Below, one piece after another: positions 53,208-63,837 of a stretch of 64,000 nucleotides of DNA. Source of the stretch: Seminavis robusta. Lineage: Eukaryota > Bacillariophyta > Bacillariophyceae > Naviculales > Naviculaceae. Made by a program: the position numbers and the translations under genes. The notes beneath the pieces were generated by a model that saw only the letters and a list, made by a program, of their open reading frames with translations, was not told the origin of the DNA and searched no databases. Position 1 is the first letter of the stretch, and each line of letters starts with the position of its first letter. Where the stretch lies: assembly GCA_903772945.1 (NCBI GenBank), contig CAICTM010000215.1:26320-90319 (forward strand), read 5' to 3'.

Positions 53208-55593
53208 ATGTCATCGCTTCTGGATCCCGAGATGACCTTTGCCTCATTGGCTGCCGAAGTTGGACTGGACGTGAGACTTCGAAAAGCCGTTGCTGGAATG
53301 GGTCTGGTTAGACCTACCCTTGTGCAATCGAAATGTCTACCATTGGCACTCTCGTCCGGAAGGGATCTCATGGTTCGAGGTAAGTTAGTTAGTTCGGATT
53401 GGATTGGTTGCAGCAATCATGCAGGATAGCTATATATCTCACTATGATCATGTCGGTATCTTTTATTGTCATTAGCCAAAACTGGAAGTGGAAAGGTAAG
53501 GAATCTTTGGATCCATATTCATCTTGGTTTTGGGTAGCCTTCTCACCCCCATCTTGCTCTTCCAAATTCCAATACTGTTTTCTTAGACTTTGGCATACTG
53601 TCTGCCACTGCTACAGAAAATTTTGGCCAAGAAACTAGAGCAGCAACAACAATCCTCTTCCAGCAGTCGCCACAACAACGATATCTCCGCCGTCATTTTG
53701 GTACCAACACGAGAATTGTGCAGTCAAGTTACCAAGGTCTTGCAAGCACTCATGTACTACTGCAATGAACACATCAAACTAGCTCCCTTGTCCGGCAGTC
53801 ACGGCCGTGGGAAAAAAGCCAAAGAAGAAATGACACGACAAGAAGCCCTGTTACGAGACCGACCCGATGTTGTCGTGGCAACACCCACGGGATTGGCCCA
53901 TCATATTCAAAATGGAACCGTCGAACTAAAGTCCTCCGTCGAGACGGTCGTGGTAGATGAAGCGGATTTGGTCTTGTCGTTTGGACATGAAAAGGCGCTG
54001 CGGGAAATTATTGGAGGATTGCCCAAGATTTATCAGGGATTCCTCATGTCCGCGACACTCTCGGAAGATGTCGACTCGATCAAAAAGATTTTCCTCAATT
54101 CACCCGTCATTCTCAAACTGGAAGAGGATGATGATGTTGGTGTCAATCGAAAACTCAAACAATTCTATCTGTGTCTTCCGAAAAAGGACAAGGGATTGGT
54201 GATATACGTCTTTCTCAAGTTGGGATTGCTGCGAGGAAAGGGGTTGTTCTTTGTCAACACGACCGATGCGGCATACCGGCTCAAGTTGTTGCTGGAACAA
54301 TTCCATATACGTTCCTCCGTCCTCAATGGAGAATTACCAATTCACAGTCGACTCAATATCATTGAACAGTACAATGTTGGGAACTTTGATTACCTCATTG
54401 CCACGGATGAGAGTGCTGCCAATACAGTGGATTCCAATGAAGTAGACGACAATGACAACCATGCCGACGAAGGCGAGAAGAAGAAGAAAGCCCCCAAAAG
54501 GAGCAAAAAGCGCGACTCAGAATATGGAGTCTCCCGTGGATTGGACTTTCGAAAGGTCGCCTTTGTGGTGAATGTTGACTTTCCCCAAACAGCCAAATCG
54601 TATGCGCATCGTGTGGGGCGGACGGCTCGAGGTGGTGCCAGTGGCGTGGCGTTGAGTCTGGTGGAGATGGAATCCGATGAGCAAATGGAAATGCTGGAGA
54701 AGGTGCAAGAAGATCAACCCGATGTACCAGTGTTGGGGTCCGCCACGGAACAATTGCAGCCGGCGGCTCCCAAAGAAGGAGACCCAGAGGACATGGCCGG
54801 CATTCCAGCACCCCAAATGCAACCACAACCTTCTCCGTTGGACTTTGATTTGCACGAGATTGAGGGCTTTCGTTACCGTGTCGAAGATGTTTCTCGAGCT
54901 GTGACACGCATGGCCGTGAAGGAGACAAGAGCTGCCGAGTTGAAGGCAGAGATTCTGAATTCCGAACGTCTACAGTATCACTTTGAAGAGAATCCCACCG
55001 ATTTGCAACTTTTGCGACATGATCGTGTGGCGACTCATGTATCCAAGGTTCAAGAGCATCTCAAGTAAGTGTCTGCTTTGCAGATAGATGTTATTACCGT
55101 CATCTTGTTGTCGACTCGGGGCTAACTTTTATCGTTTCTTTTCTGGTTATCCTTTTTCGTTGTTGGGTGGTTTCGCCTTCCTACTAGACACGTGCCAAAG
55201 TACTTGCTTCCAAGAGGTATGCAGGTTGCCAAACTCAACAAAAAGCGCAAGAGGAAGAAAGCTCGCGTGTATGGAGGTCGACGAACCGACAATGATCCAT
55301 TGCAAGCATTTGACGGCGCTGGTGATGTGGACCTGGGCAACGTTGCCGGTGCCGAGGAGGAGGATGGTCTGGCGGAATTCTTTGAAGACGACGACGGAGA
55401 GGACGACTCCCAAATGATGGCAAAGAAGCAAAAGACGGGTGAATCCGAAGGCAAACTGTTTACGGGTGCTCAAGACGGCACAGGCGAGAGCACGGCTGGT
55501 CGTAACAAATGGAAAGAGCGCCACAGGAAAGGAAAGTTCAGTGGCAAGGCACGCAAATCGGAGCGAAAGCACAAGGCTCCATTGGGCATTTAG
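53208..55593 (+). CDS. DEAD-box RNA helicase DDX56/Dbp9-like
   Basis: Ribosome-biogenesis helicase for 60S precursors, nucleolar. Four exons, 53208-53379, 53476-53495, 53587-55064 and 55188-55593, give 691 residues. The second exon is only 20 nt and encodes the Walker A core, so A58KTGSGK64 is read across it. Further motifs: Q-type start VRPTLVQSKCLPLAL, PTREL, VVDEADLVLSFGHE, MSATLSEDV, and VI HRVGRTARGG. The insertion between motifs IV and V is acidic (EVDDNDNHADEGEKKKK). The C-terminus has HVPKYLLPR, typical of Dbp9, then basic Lys-rich and acidic runs. Phases agree across all introns. Confidence 0.92.
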
Positions 55594-55866
55594 GTTGGTT
55601 TAGATGGTTCTACTATAGCTAGCGGCAGTCAGGACGCACAGTAATGCATCTCTGGTAGCAATGCTTTATTGCTGTACAAAATCTATATCCTATTAGCTAG
55701 CTTGGATAGAACCGTGCATGGGTTGACTGGGTGTTGGGAAGTCTGTGGCGGAAGAGAAAACCCCAACCACTCTACTTGAACTCGTTGCGCAATGAATAGG
55801 CATTCGACCAATGGACCCGCCTTGAGTTCTCTTGATATTATTTGATAAACAAAATCATCCGTATGT

Positions 55867-56940
55867 TTATACCTTGTCCTCATTGTCGGGTGCAGTAGCC
55901 TGGTCGAAGAGGGAAGGGATGAACCCATCCATGATTTTAGCATCTTCGTAGAGTTCCTTGATCGGCCGGAATGCGGGAAATCGGCTGGCAATTTCCACCA
56001 CATCAAACCCTGCCACTTGGCATTCTTCCGTGACCACCACGTCGACTTTATACCGCAAGGCGAGTCCTACGCCAAGGAAAGCGGAAGGGGCCGGAATGAC
56101 GAGCTCCAATTCCTCGTCTTCTTTATTGTTCACAGTAACGAGTAGATTGAATTGCACAAGGGGTGTTTCCATGGCGTTGATTTGTCTCCGTAGGGTATCC
56201 AGGAGAGCCATGAATCCTTGGCGATCCACCGATCCTTTTTCATTGGCGTGTCTTTGGAGTGCATCGACGACTTGGTCTTGTGTGCATTCTTCCAATCCGG
56301 GTAGCTTTTGTACGGCTGCCGTCACTTTGCTCGCTTGTTCTTGAATGGCGGCATCTCGTTGTGGGTTGTTTGTTGACTGTGTGGCGGTTGGTTCTTCCTC
56401 TCGTTGTCCCTTTCCTGTAAACGCCACCACATCGACCCGTTTCAAGGTGATTTGAGGTCGCAACTCTCGCACGGACGATCCTTCAATTTCCTCGGCGACC
56501 AACTTTGCCAAAATATCCGGTGGCAACACGGCCGTTCCCAAATCCATTCCTCCGGCCAATTGTACCAAACAGAGTGCTTCCGGCGACCGTACTCGTTGTT
56601 TGTCCTTGGGCGACACGACGGCATAGGTGGCTCGATCACGACCGCCTACCAGTACCACCACAAACCCTCGTTGGGGATCCACGGCAAAACCGGAAATTCC
56701 AGGTTGCGATTCTACTAGCACCAGGCCATCGGGTTCCATGGGAGTGTCCATGGCATCTCGTAACCAAGACAGATCCGATGGTTGTTCGTCAGATGATTCA
56801 TTACTGCTACTTTGTACATGTAGGACGGTCTGGACAGTTTGGATACCTCGATGGGTCCTCACGATAAAGCCATGGGTAGAAGATATCCAAATGGCGATCC
56901 AGCACAGCACTGCAAGTGGATGATGTTGTAGAAACGTCAT
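55867..56940 (-). CDS. Putative plastid-targeted protein, 357 residues
   Basis: Single exon. N-terminal hydrophobic segment (PLAVLCWIAIWISSTHGF), with Phe after the predicted cut (THG|FIV), resembling diatom plastid signal plus transit peptide. Central conserved-looking segments: GFAVDPQRGFVVVLVGG, TYAVVSPKDKQRVRSPEAL, QLAGGMDLGTAVLPPDIL, and a region near QFNLLVTVNNKEDEELEL. The C-terminal third has strand-helix alternation (VDVVVTEECQVAGFDVVEIA). No known domain recognised. Starts 318 bp from the 53-residue ORF facing away. Confidence 0.7.
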   Translation of the reverse strand: MTFLQHHPLAVLCWIAIWISSTHGFIVRTHRGIQTVQTVLHVQSSSNESSDEQPSDLSWLRDAMDTPMEPDGLVLVESQPGISGFAVDPQRGFVVVLVGGRDRATYAVVSPKDKQRVRSPEALCLVQLAGGMDLGTAVLPPDILAKLVAEEIEGSSVRELRPQITLKRVDVVAFTGKGQREEEPTATQSTNNPQRDAAIQEQASKVTAAVQKLPGLEECTQDQVVDALQRHANEKGSVDRQGFMALLDTLRRQINAMETPLVQFNLLVTVNNKEDEELELVIPAPSAFLGVGLALRYKVDVVVTEECQVAGFDVVEIASRFPAFRPIKELYEDAKIMDGFIPSLFDQATAPDNEDKV

Positions 56941-57258
56941 ACTGCCATATATTATTGTGTTCTATTAAGTAGCGACCTACTCTGGACTGGGCACAGCTCC
57001 TTTTGCTGAATGTCATGGAGTTGAAAGAAATGGGACGAAGATAGATCCGAGGAACGGCAACGTGAACAGATGGCAACGGCGAAAAAGTGCGTGACTTAAT
57101 TCTCATCAGTCACGGACTTCTCTTCCCACCACCCAATTCCTCTTTCGACAACACCCACAACCACAAGAAGACGACGCAGCTTCATCGCCATCCCGCAGCT
57201 TTCTCGTTGCTAACTAACTATATCTATTGAGCTACTCTAGCTAGCTAACCAGAAGACC
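56941..57258. promoter_or_regulatory. Divergent promoter region
   Basis: 318 bp between start codons facing apart; CTAGCTAGCT near 57237 just upstream of the small gene. No specific element recognised. Confidence 0.45.
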
Positions 57259-57420
57259 ATGTTTGTGCTACATCCCAACAGCAAAGGCGGAGCAGAAGGA
57301 GGCTCTCAAACAAGTGCGACGGTGTGGTATTTTGGTCAACTGGGGCTTTACTTTGGCGCCATTCGCTTGGCCTACGTGTTTTGGGCGGGTCGAGAGGAAG
57401 GAGCAGCCATCAAGGACTGA
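57259..57420 (+). CDS. Small single-span membrane peptide, 53 residues
   Basis: Not recognised. Starts MFVLHPNSKGGAEG and contains one hydrophobic segment (VWYFGQLGLYFGAIRLAYVF) with flanking charged residues, ending GAAIKD. The size and single segment recall small subunits of mitochondrial or thylakoid complexes. The ATG has ACCATGT context and an in-frame stop ends it. Coding status is supported mainly by composition and gene arrangement (divergent pair). Confidence 0.45.
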   Translation: MFVLHPNSKGGAEGGSQTSATVWYFGQLGLYFGAIRLAYVFWAGREEGAAIKD

Positions 57421-58585
57421 TTGTTGTGATGAATAGAATACTGGAACGTATGAAACCTCCAATGTATCCAAAAGAAGTTATGATATCAAGGTGACGGGAT
57501 CGAGGACGACCGACGCAAGTCAAATCAACAAAATGGCGACTCTTGTGGTCAGGATATATCTTGCATCGGAAACCCTGGGCTGGTCCCAAATGAATGATCT
57601 TTTCAATGAATTGGGATTTACTACCGTAGCTCTCAAAATGATTAACTATAGACCAAACTTAGATTCAGATCAGTTGCAGACGCAATATTGTAAAGTTTGA
57701 CAAGCTAGCTAGCTAGACTCTCGATACGCCTAGTAGAATTTGGTCCTACCGGTACGGCGCTTCCAGTACGTATGTTGAGCTAGTCAAACTGTGGAGCAGA
57801 CATAATAATGCTGGTACACTCCTTTTGCAAACGCAGCCTCAATTCCCTGTGGCCGACCGCATAGCCTCCATTTTGGCTTTAGATGAGATCAGCAGTTTGT
57901 CCACAGGAACTAATAATGCCTTCACCTTGCATCTCTGCCTGCCGCCACAAAGTCACTGTAGAATTAGGGGAATACCTATGGATGGGTCTGCCAAGTGCAA
58001 GTTGGCATCCTCAAGCACGTCTATTGCAGCTTGTGCGGAGTGTGCCATGGGCCCAATCAAAGGGGAAGGAACTTCCCAACACGGCGCATTGTACATGAAA
58101 ACTAGTTTTCCGGACTCGTTCGCGACGGCAGTGGTACTAGTACATGTACTGAATAAAGCGGCCACAAAACCGCAGAAGATTACACCATCGCATCGTGATT
58201 CGATTCGTTTCCATTTTATGAGCTCGTCAACCTAGCTATCTACACTAGTAGTGCTTCAACCTTATCAATTGATCTTGCTATGAACGATCATCATGGCGCC
58301 TTGTTTGTTTTTGGATAACTAACTATTCACCATCCCATCTCTGGACCAGCTAGCTAGGTGGAACTCTCTACATGTACTAGCTCTAGTATGTGGCGAGCTA
58401 GATCACAAACAATAACATTATTATTCTTATGGCATCGCCATCCTCGCGAGCGAGTGCCACAAAAACCCGCGAACCCCAATGCCATCTGCCACCACGCCGC
58501 AACAAAACAACCCGTCTCATCTACAAGCTAGCTAGCACAGCAGCCGTACTCCGTCCGAATCGCAATCAAATCAGCAAGATCAAAG
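57421..58585. other. Intergenic, upstream of repeat-family copy 3
   Basis: 1.2 kb, several CTAGCTAG motifs (57703-57716, 58350-58390). An open frame of 136 codons (57825-58235) lacks features and is not called. Confidence 0.45.
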
Positions 58586-60322
58586 ATGGAAGGCGACGGC
58601 AAAAGAGGTTTAGACTTCAGCTTGTCGGCCTTGCCAGCACCACAAAAGCGAGCAAAAGGTCCAGCAGATCCTAGCAATGCTGTTGAGGTTGCTGGCAGAA
58701 ATGCTTCAGAAGCACTTTCCCAAAAATTGCAGCAACTCCAGTCTGAGACGAGCATTAACTCCCCCGTAGCAATTGCGGTTCAGGAGCTTGAGAATGCCTT
58801 GGCACTACAGCAACAGGTTGATTCAGTTGTCTTGACACTACAGGAGCATGCGAATGCTATTGTCCAAAAGGCAACTTCGAATCTTAGGCTTGCCCGGGAA
58901 GCCAAAACCTGCTTGCGCCACAAGGATATTTGGATCAACAATATTTTCCCTTTTGTTGGCATGGGTCAATTTGCCTTTGTGGCACCCGTCAGCCACGGTA
59001 TGAAAGATCTCTATGAAACTTATTGTGGAAGTGTGTTGAATCCTCCAAAAGTCATTTTCTGGAATATTAATGGAGGTAGACGAGCAGCAACCTATTCAAA
59101 TAGTTTCCACAGTGCAGCTGTCTCCAGTGTGCCCCGTGCAGAGTACTGGTACACTCACCGTCGTACTGGCACTGGTTACCACATCCATGATTATGCTGTC
59201 TGTTCTGCAGCAGCAATAGCAGGCAATATTCACGTTCTTGAGTGGGCCTTAAACAAAGGATTTGATTGGGATACGGACACATGCAAAAATGCTGCACTGA
59301 ATGGTCATATTGACATCCTCAAATATGCCCATCAAAATGGCTTTCCGTGGAAGCGAAATACTTGTGGAAGTGCTGCTTCTGGTGGACAGTTGGAATGTCT
59401 CAAATATGCACATGAAAATGAATGTCGATGGGACATCCGCACAACCCAATCTGCTGCAGAAAATGGCCATTTGGAATGCCTCAAATATGCCCATGAAAAT
59501 GGCTGTCCATGGGGCAACTTGACATGCTACTTGGCTGCTTACAATGGTCGTTTGGAAGTGCTAAAATATGCCCATGAGCATGGATGTCCTTGGGATAAAG
59601 CCACAACCCAATCTGCTGCTAAAAATGGCCATTTGGAATGTCTCAAATATGCCCATGAAAATGGCTGTCCATGGGCTGAAAACTCATGCCACGATGCTGC
59701 TGAAAATGGTCATTTGGATGTCCTCAAGTATGCCCATGAGAATGGCTGTCCCTTGGACAAACGGACATGCACAGATGCCGCCTCTAACGGCCATTTGGAT
59801 TGCCTCAAATATGCCCATGAGAATGGCTGTGATTGGGCTGAAAACACATGCCGCTCTGCTGCTGCCAGTGGCCATTTGGAATGCCTCAAATATGCCCATG
59901 AACATGGCTGTCCATGGGATGAACACACATGACGCTCTGCTGCAGCTGCTGGCCATTTGGACATCCTGAAATATGCCCATGAGAACGGTTGTTCATGGGA
60001 TGAAGGCACATGCAGTCGTGCTGCAAGATATGGCCATTTGGAGTGCCTCAAATATGCTCGTGAACATGGTTGTCATTGGGGGGAAGCCACTTGCACTAAT
60101 GCTGCCGAAAATGGGCATTTGCAAATTCTGGAGTATGCCCATGAAAACGGCTGTCGTTGGGACGAAGACACCTCTACTGCTGCTGCTAGATATGGCCATT
60201 TGGAAGTGCTACAGTATGCAATGCATAATGGTTGCCCATGGAGTCAATATTCAGTGCGCTGGGAAAGTACTCAGCTGGTAAAGGATTGGTTTGAAGAATT
60301 CTTGACCCAGAGGAATGTCTGA
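58586..60322 (+). pseudogene. Ankyrin-like 27-residue repeat gene, TGA-interrupted copy
   Basis: Third family member. The frame is continuous from ATG 58586 to 60322 except for one TGA at 59930-59932. That codon sits where every other unit has the Cys of TCxxAA, so TGC>TGA explains it. As annotated, the product stops at 448 residues; read-through would give 578. N-terminal block: LRHKDIWINNIFPFVGMG, FAFVAPVSHGMKDL; then about 13 units of 27 residues. Otherwise intact sequence means recent nonsense mutation, base-calling error or, less likely, selenocysteine. Upstream N-terminus resembles the other two copies (KR-rich, Gln/Leu-rich helix). Confidence 0.8.
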
Positions 60323-61060
60323 AGTTCTAGCGCTGATAGGATTGTGCAAACTTGGGGTTTGCGGTACCGATAGTGGTGTACTTCGTAACTTCTAGCTAGA
60401 CGTGTATTCGAATGAGCCGTGGCTGGTTCTAAAGTTTTGATGCGCAGCCAAAGTTTCCTAGTGTAATTGATTGCTTACCGGCGGCAAGCTTACCTTGCAT
60501 CATATTCTGCAGAAGATGGAGCCGAGAGAACTGTCTTATGTTTCAACAGGCTCTCGTCCTCGCACAGAATGCATTCTTGCAAGGACTCGACTCTGAGATT
60601 CGATTCTCCGTGAAGCGTCGTGCCACATGGTCATGGCTCCTGGTCGGGCTCGCTGCCCACCCGATAATCATTATTGTCTTTGCGGGTCTGCTCACCGGTA
60701 CCCAGGGTAGCCCCATGGGTTGTTCTAGCTAGCATACTAGTAGCATTACAAAGTATTAAGAATACAAGTATACCTATGGCTGCGTTGTAGTAACTTCAGG
60801 TGCACCAGAGCGCGCTGTGTTGTGTGTGTTTTCTCCGGTTCTCATCCCGCACAGATCCCAGTTGCGTGTGGACTCTGTGAAACGGCACCGGTGGTGGTGG
60901 TGGTGGTCATGGTTCTTGGACGCATTGGCAGCACCGTTGATTGTCGTTGTTGGGCAACGACCGTTTTATTTGATGGAGGAAGTCGTAGCCGCGAAAGGAT
61001 CGCTTCAATGGATGACCATTACTCGCAGCTTGCCTGCTCTACCGTTCTTTTCGCTCCGAG
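60323..61060. other. Intergenic, convergent 3' ends
   Basis: Two similar short frames (around 60600 and 60870; both read SVKR then a hydrophobic run) may be a decayed duplication. TCTAGCTAGC near 60390 and 60723. No gene called. Confidence 0.4.
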
Positions 61061-62530
61061 CTATTGAAAAGGCAGATCGGGGCCAGAGCCACCCCAATCG
61101 TCTGTGGCAGTATCGTAGTACCCATCATCGTGGTACTGATCGCCGTAGTACTCATCATCGCAATAGTCGTCGTCCTCTTCCTCTTCATATTCGTCCCTGT
61201 CACCGTACGACCCACTATCACTGACACTACCATCGTAAGCCAAGGCACCAGTGAAATTAAAACCGGCCATGGCAAGATCATCAAAACTATCGTATCCATT
61301 GTCATTCGCTTGCGGTTCCTTTGCTGGGTAATAGTTCGCCTCTTCTTCTTCCGCTTCCGTATCAATCTCCTGCAGAGTAAACGTGCCGAGTGAGTCGGGT
61401 GAGTAGGCCCTTTTGGCATCCACACCGGAATAGTACTCCCCGTAGACGTAATAGGTGGTTTGGTTGCGTTGATTGGGATAGGACACAATGGGTCCGACGT
61501 ATCCTCTTCGATCCTCCTGTGTCAAGAGTCGTCCTTCCGAGAAGACACTCCCCGACACATCTCGGCCGGCACCATAGAGGTTGACTTGTAACCACAAGTG
61601 ATCTTGATACTCTCCCATGAGTCCAAATCGGCCTCTCAAAATCTTTTCCGCCCCGAACGCGGCAAACGTATTGTTGGGATAAAAGGATACTTGTAGCACC
61701 CGCAAGTCCCACATGACGGCGTCTTCGTCGTAATGGGGATCGGCGGCAGCGTATGCTTCATCGACGGGATGCGGCGCAGTGGCCAAGTAAAAGGTACGAT
61801 TGTAGAATTCTTCTGGATAAAACAAGGGTGGTGGTTTGTTGTCCTCTTCGTTGAATTCTGGTTTGGTTTGTTGAGCATTTCGTTTTCCCAATAGCTGATT
61901 CATAAAGAAGAATCCCAAGTTGATTGGTTTAAAGAGAATGGGTTCCTCAAAGAAGAATTTGTGTTGTTTGGGATAGAGAAACTTCCCCGTTGATATTTGA
62001 CCCTGTGGAATGGCCAAATGCACGTCAATTTCTGGATCAGCCGTCTCCCCGGAATTACTATCATGGAGACATTCACTGACTTGTGGCACCAACCGTCCTC
62101 GAAAGAGAGTATCCTGTACCATTCTGGGATCGGCATTGGGTGGTCGATCTGCCGCCAGTAGCAGGGTTTGATCTTCATAGGTCCAACAACCTCCTCTTCC
62201 CAGTAAGTGATGCAAATCCCGTTGATCGTTATCTTCATCGTCGTCGGGAAGAGGAGGAGTGTAGGGATCAAAGGTTCCGTCTTCATTGAGTCGCAAGGCA
62301 ATCTCTTCTCGTGGACTCTTGGTGGTGATGGCCATCATGGAACCAATGGTTTCCTTGTACATTTCCGAGGGATTTGGAAATGGTTGATGGACCTTCTTGC
62401 AGACTCTCCAAATCCCAATCATGTCCTGGGCATGGAGAAAGGGTGTCTGGGTCATCGTTGCCGAAAAGCCATGACAACCGTGGAAGCTGTTTGCAAAGAA
62501 CAAGACGACAAAAGGCAGCCACCGACACAT
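61061..62530 (-). CDS. Putative plastid-targeted acidic protein, 489 residues
   Basis: Starts at ATG 62530 (MCRWLPFVVLFFANSFHGCH), with a signal peptide ending GCHGFSATM; Phe after Gly at the cut resembles diatom plastid presequences. The mature part has conserved-looking segments: HAQDMIGIWRVCKKVHQPFP, LGRGGCWTYEDQTLLLAAD, LFRGRLVPQV, SFYPNNTFAAFGAEKILRGR, FGLMGEYQDHLWLQVNLYG, YYVYGEYYSGVDAKRAYS. The C-terminal 70 residues are extremely acidic (DEYEEEEDDDYCDDEYYG). Lipocalin-like strand alternation is possible but unproven. No domain recognised. Confidence 0.75.
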   Translation of the reverse strand: MCRWLPFVVLFFANSFHGCHGFSATMTQTPFLHAQDMIGIWRVCKKVHQPFPNPSEMYKETIGSMMAITTKSPREEIALRLNEDGTFDPYTPPLPDDDEDNDQRDLHHLLGRGGCWTYEDQTLLLAADRPPNADPRMVQDTLFRGRLVPQVSECLHDSNSGETADPEIDVHLAIPQGQISTGKFLYPKQHKFFFEEPILFKPINLGFFFMNQLLGKRNAQQTKPEFNEEDNKPPPLFYPEEFYNRTFYLATAPHPVDEAYAAADPHYDEDAVMWDLRVLQVSFYPNNTFAAFGAEKILRGRFGLMGEYQDHLWLQVNLYGAGRDVSGSVFSEGRLLTQEDRRGYVGPIVSYPNQRNQTTYYVYGEYYSGVDAKRAYSPDSLGTFTLQEIDTEAEEEEANYYPAKEPQANDNGYDSFDDLAMAGFNFTGALAYDGSVSDSGSYGDRDEYEEEEDDDYCDDEYYGDQYHDDGYYDTATDDWGGSGPDLPFQ

Positions 62531-63249
62531 TTTATTTGTTCTTCTGCTCACTACTTGATAATTATGGTACGATCTGTTCTTGCTGTCTGATCTCTACTAG
62601 GCTCCAGGTAGCTATGGCTCGAGGTGTCAAGCCGCCAACTTGCAACAGCAAATGATCTTGCCAGAATCCATCATGTTCATCTTGCAATGAAGCCAATTCC
62701 GATGACAAGATGAACGTCATTGGAAAGAACAACTTGAAAAATGAAGCCGATTGGCAGAATGAGCAAACACGTCATTTATGAGCAGACGTCATGTTGAGGA
62801 ATGACCAGTCCTTAATGACGTCGAATTCCTGAATTTCGTCTCCTGGAGACGATTTGCTTTAGGGGTAATGGTACCGATGGGGGCAGAGGTTTGAATTATA
62901 CCCGGCGCGCATTACTTAGAAGGCCCTGTAGAAGTCTACGTATTCGACTAGTATTGTATTGACGGGATACAGTCAACGCATGTACATGCACATGAAAGTC
63001 GCCTTGCGTTCTTCACATTTTAAAAGTTGGCTCCTAATTTTTCGGGGTCGCCTGTGATTTGATTGGACGCTTGATCTTTTTTCAATGACTGACATTGATG
63101 ACGTACGAGGTGCAATGCGAATCTCAGAAAGGTAGTTGTAGTAATAAAAGTTTTTATATATAGATTAATTTACCCTATTCCCTACCGTTTATACTTATAA
63201 CAAGAAACCGTCTTCTCGCTAGGAACATTTCATCGTATTGTTCTTCTCC
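62531..63249. other. Intergenic, upstream of the acidic protein gene
   Basis: Promoter of the minus-strand gene and otherwise nothing recognised. AT-rich stretch at 63140-63200. Confidence 0.45.
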
Positions 63250-63809
63250 CTAGGACAGAAAGCCCAATAGTACCTTAATTCTTGCAAGCATGTCTCTCAT
63301 CCGTTGTGGCATGGCAAAGTTCTTTGGATCCCGATCCAGCTTCTTCAATAAGAACAATCCACTCTTGGTTCGCACCCTTGATAACACCACGTAAGCCAGT
63401 TTTGACAGTATCGCCATGAATGTACCAATAACCTCACTGCAGTATATCCCTGTAATTTGTTGCCAGTTGTCGCAGAATTGCTGATAATCGGAAACTGCTT
63501 ACCCTTCATCTTGGTGTATACAACTTCTCCGTCATAAAACCATCTGGGGCTGAAAGTGTAGTCTTGCCCCGTTACATAAAAAGTACATGGCATAATAGTC
63601 TCCATTTCATGTTTCACAAGGATAGATTTGACTTGACCTGAGGAAAAAGCCCGAATCTTGCAGACGTTGTCGAGTTGAATAACCATGGGGGTGGAACCAT
63701 CCCTCACATTCACCTTTCTCACAAAAAGACGAGATCCATTGGCTTCTCCATTCCGAACATTCGTGTTCTCTGTAAACATTACAGGACACCCCCTATATAT
63801 AACTTCCAA
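63250..63809 (-). pseudogene. PIF1-like helicase C-terminal relic
   Basis: The 3' end of a PIF1/Helitron-type helicase. On the minus strand it reads GCPVMFTENTNVRNGEANGS (helicase motif region), FSPRWFYDGEVVYTKMKGKQ, then SNSATTGNKLQGYT (motif V) and LVHSWRYCQNW. A frame change near 63396 (one G missing in TGGGCTTAC) leads into AYVVLSRVRTKSGLFLLKKL (motif VI) and DRDPKNFAMPQRM, ending at the stop 63250-63252. The 5' part is missing beyond 63819 (TGA upstream in frame). Both mobile-element and host PIF1 origins are possible. Confidence 0.75.
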
Positions 63810-63837
63810 GCAGGATCAACACGTTTTCGTGAGTCCT

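Noticed and set aside
57825-58235. 136-codon ORF
   Set aside because: Composition looks random; no motif or paralogue support.
60400-60470. Possible SECIS-like ATGA...AA...TGAT after the third repeat gene
   Set aside because: The helix between the motifs is too short (22 nt) and does not pair; not credible by eye.
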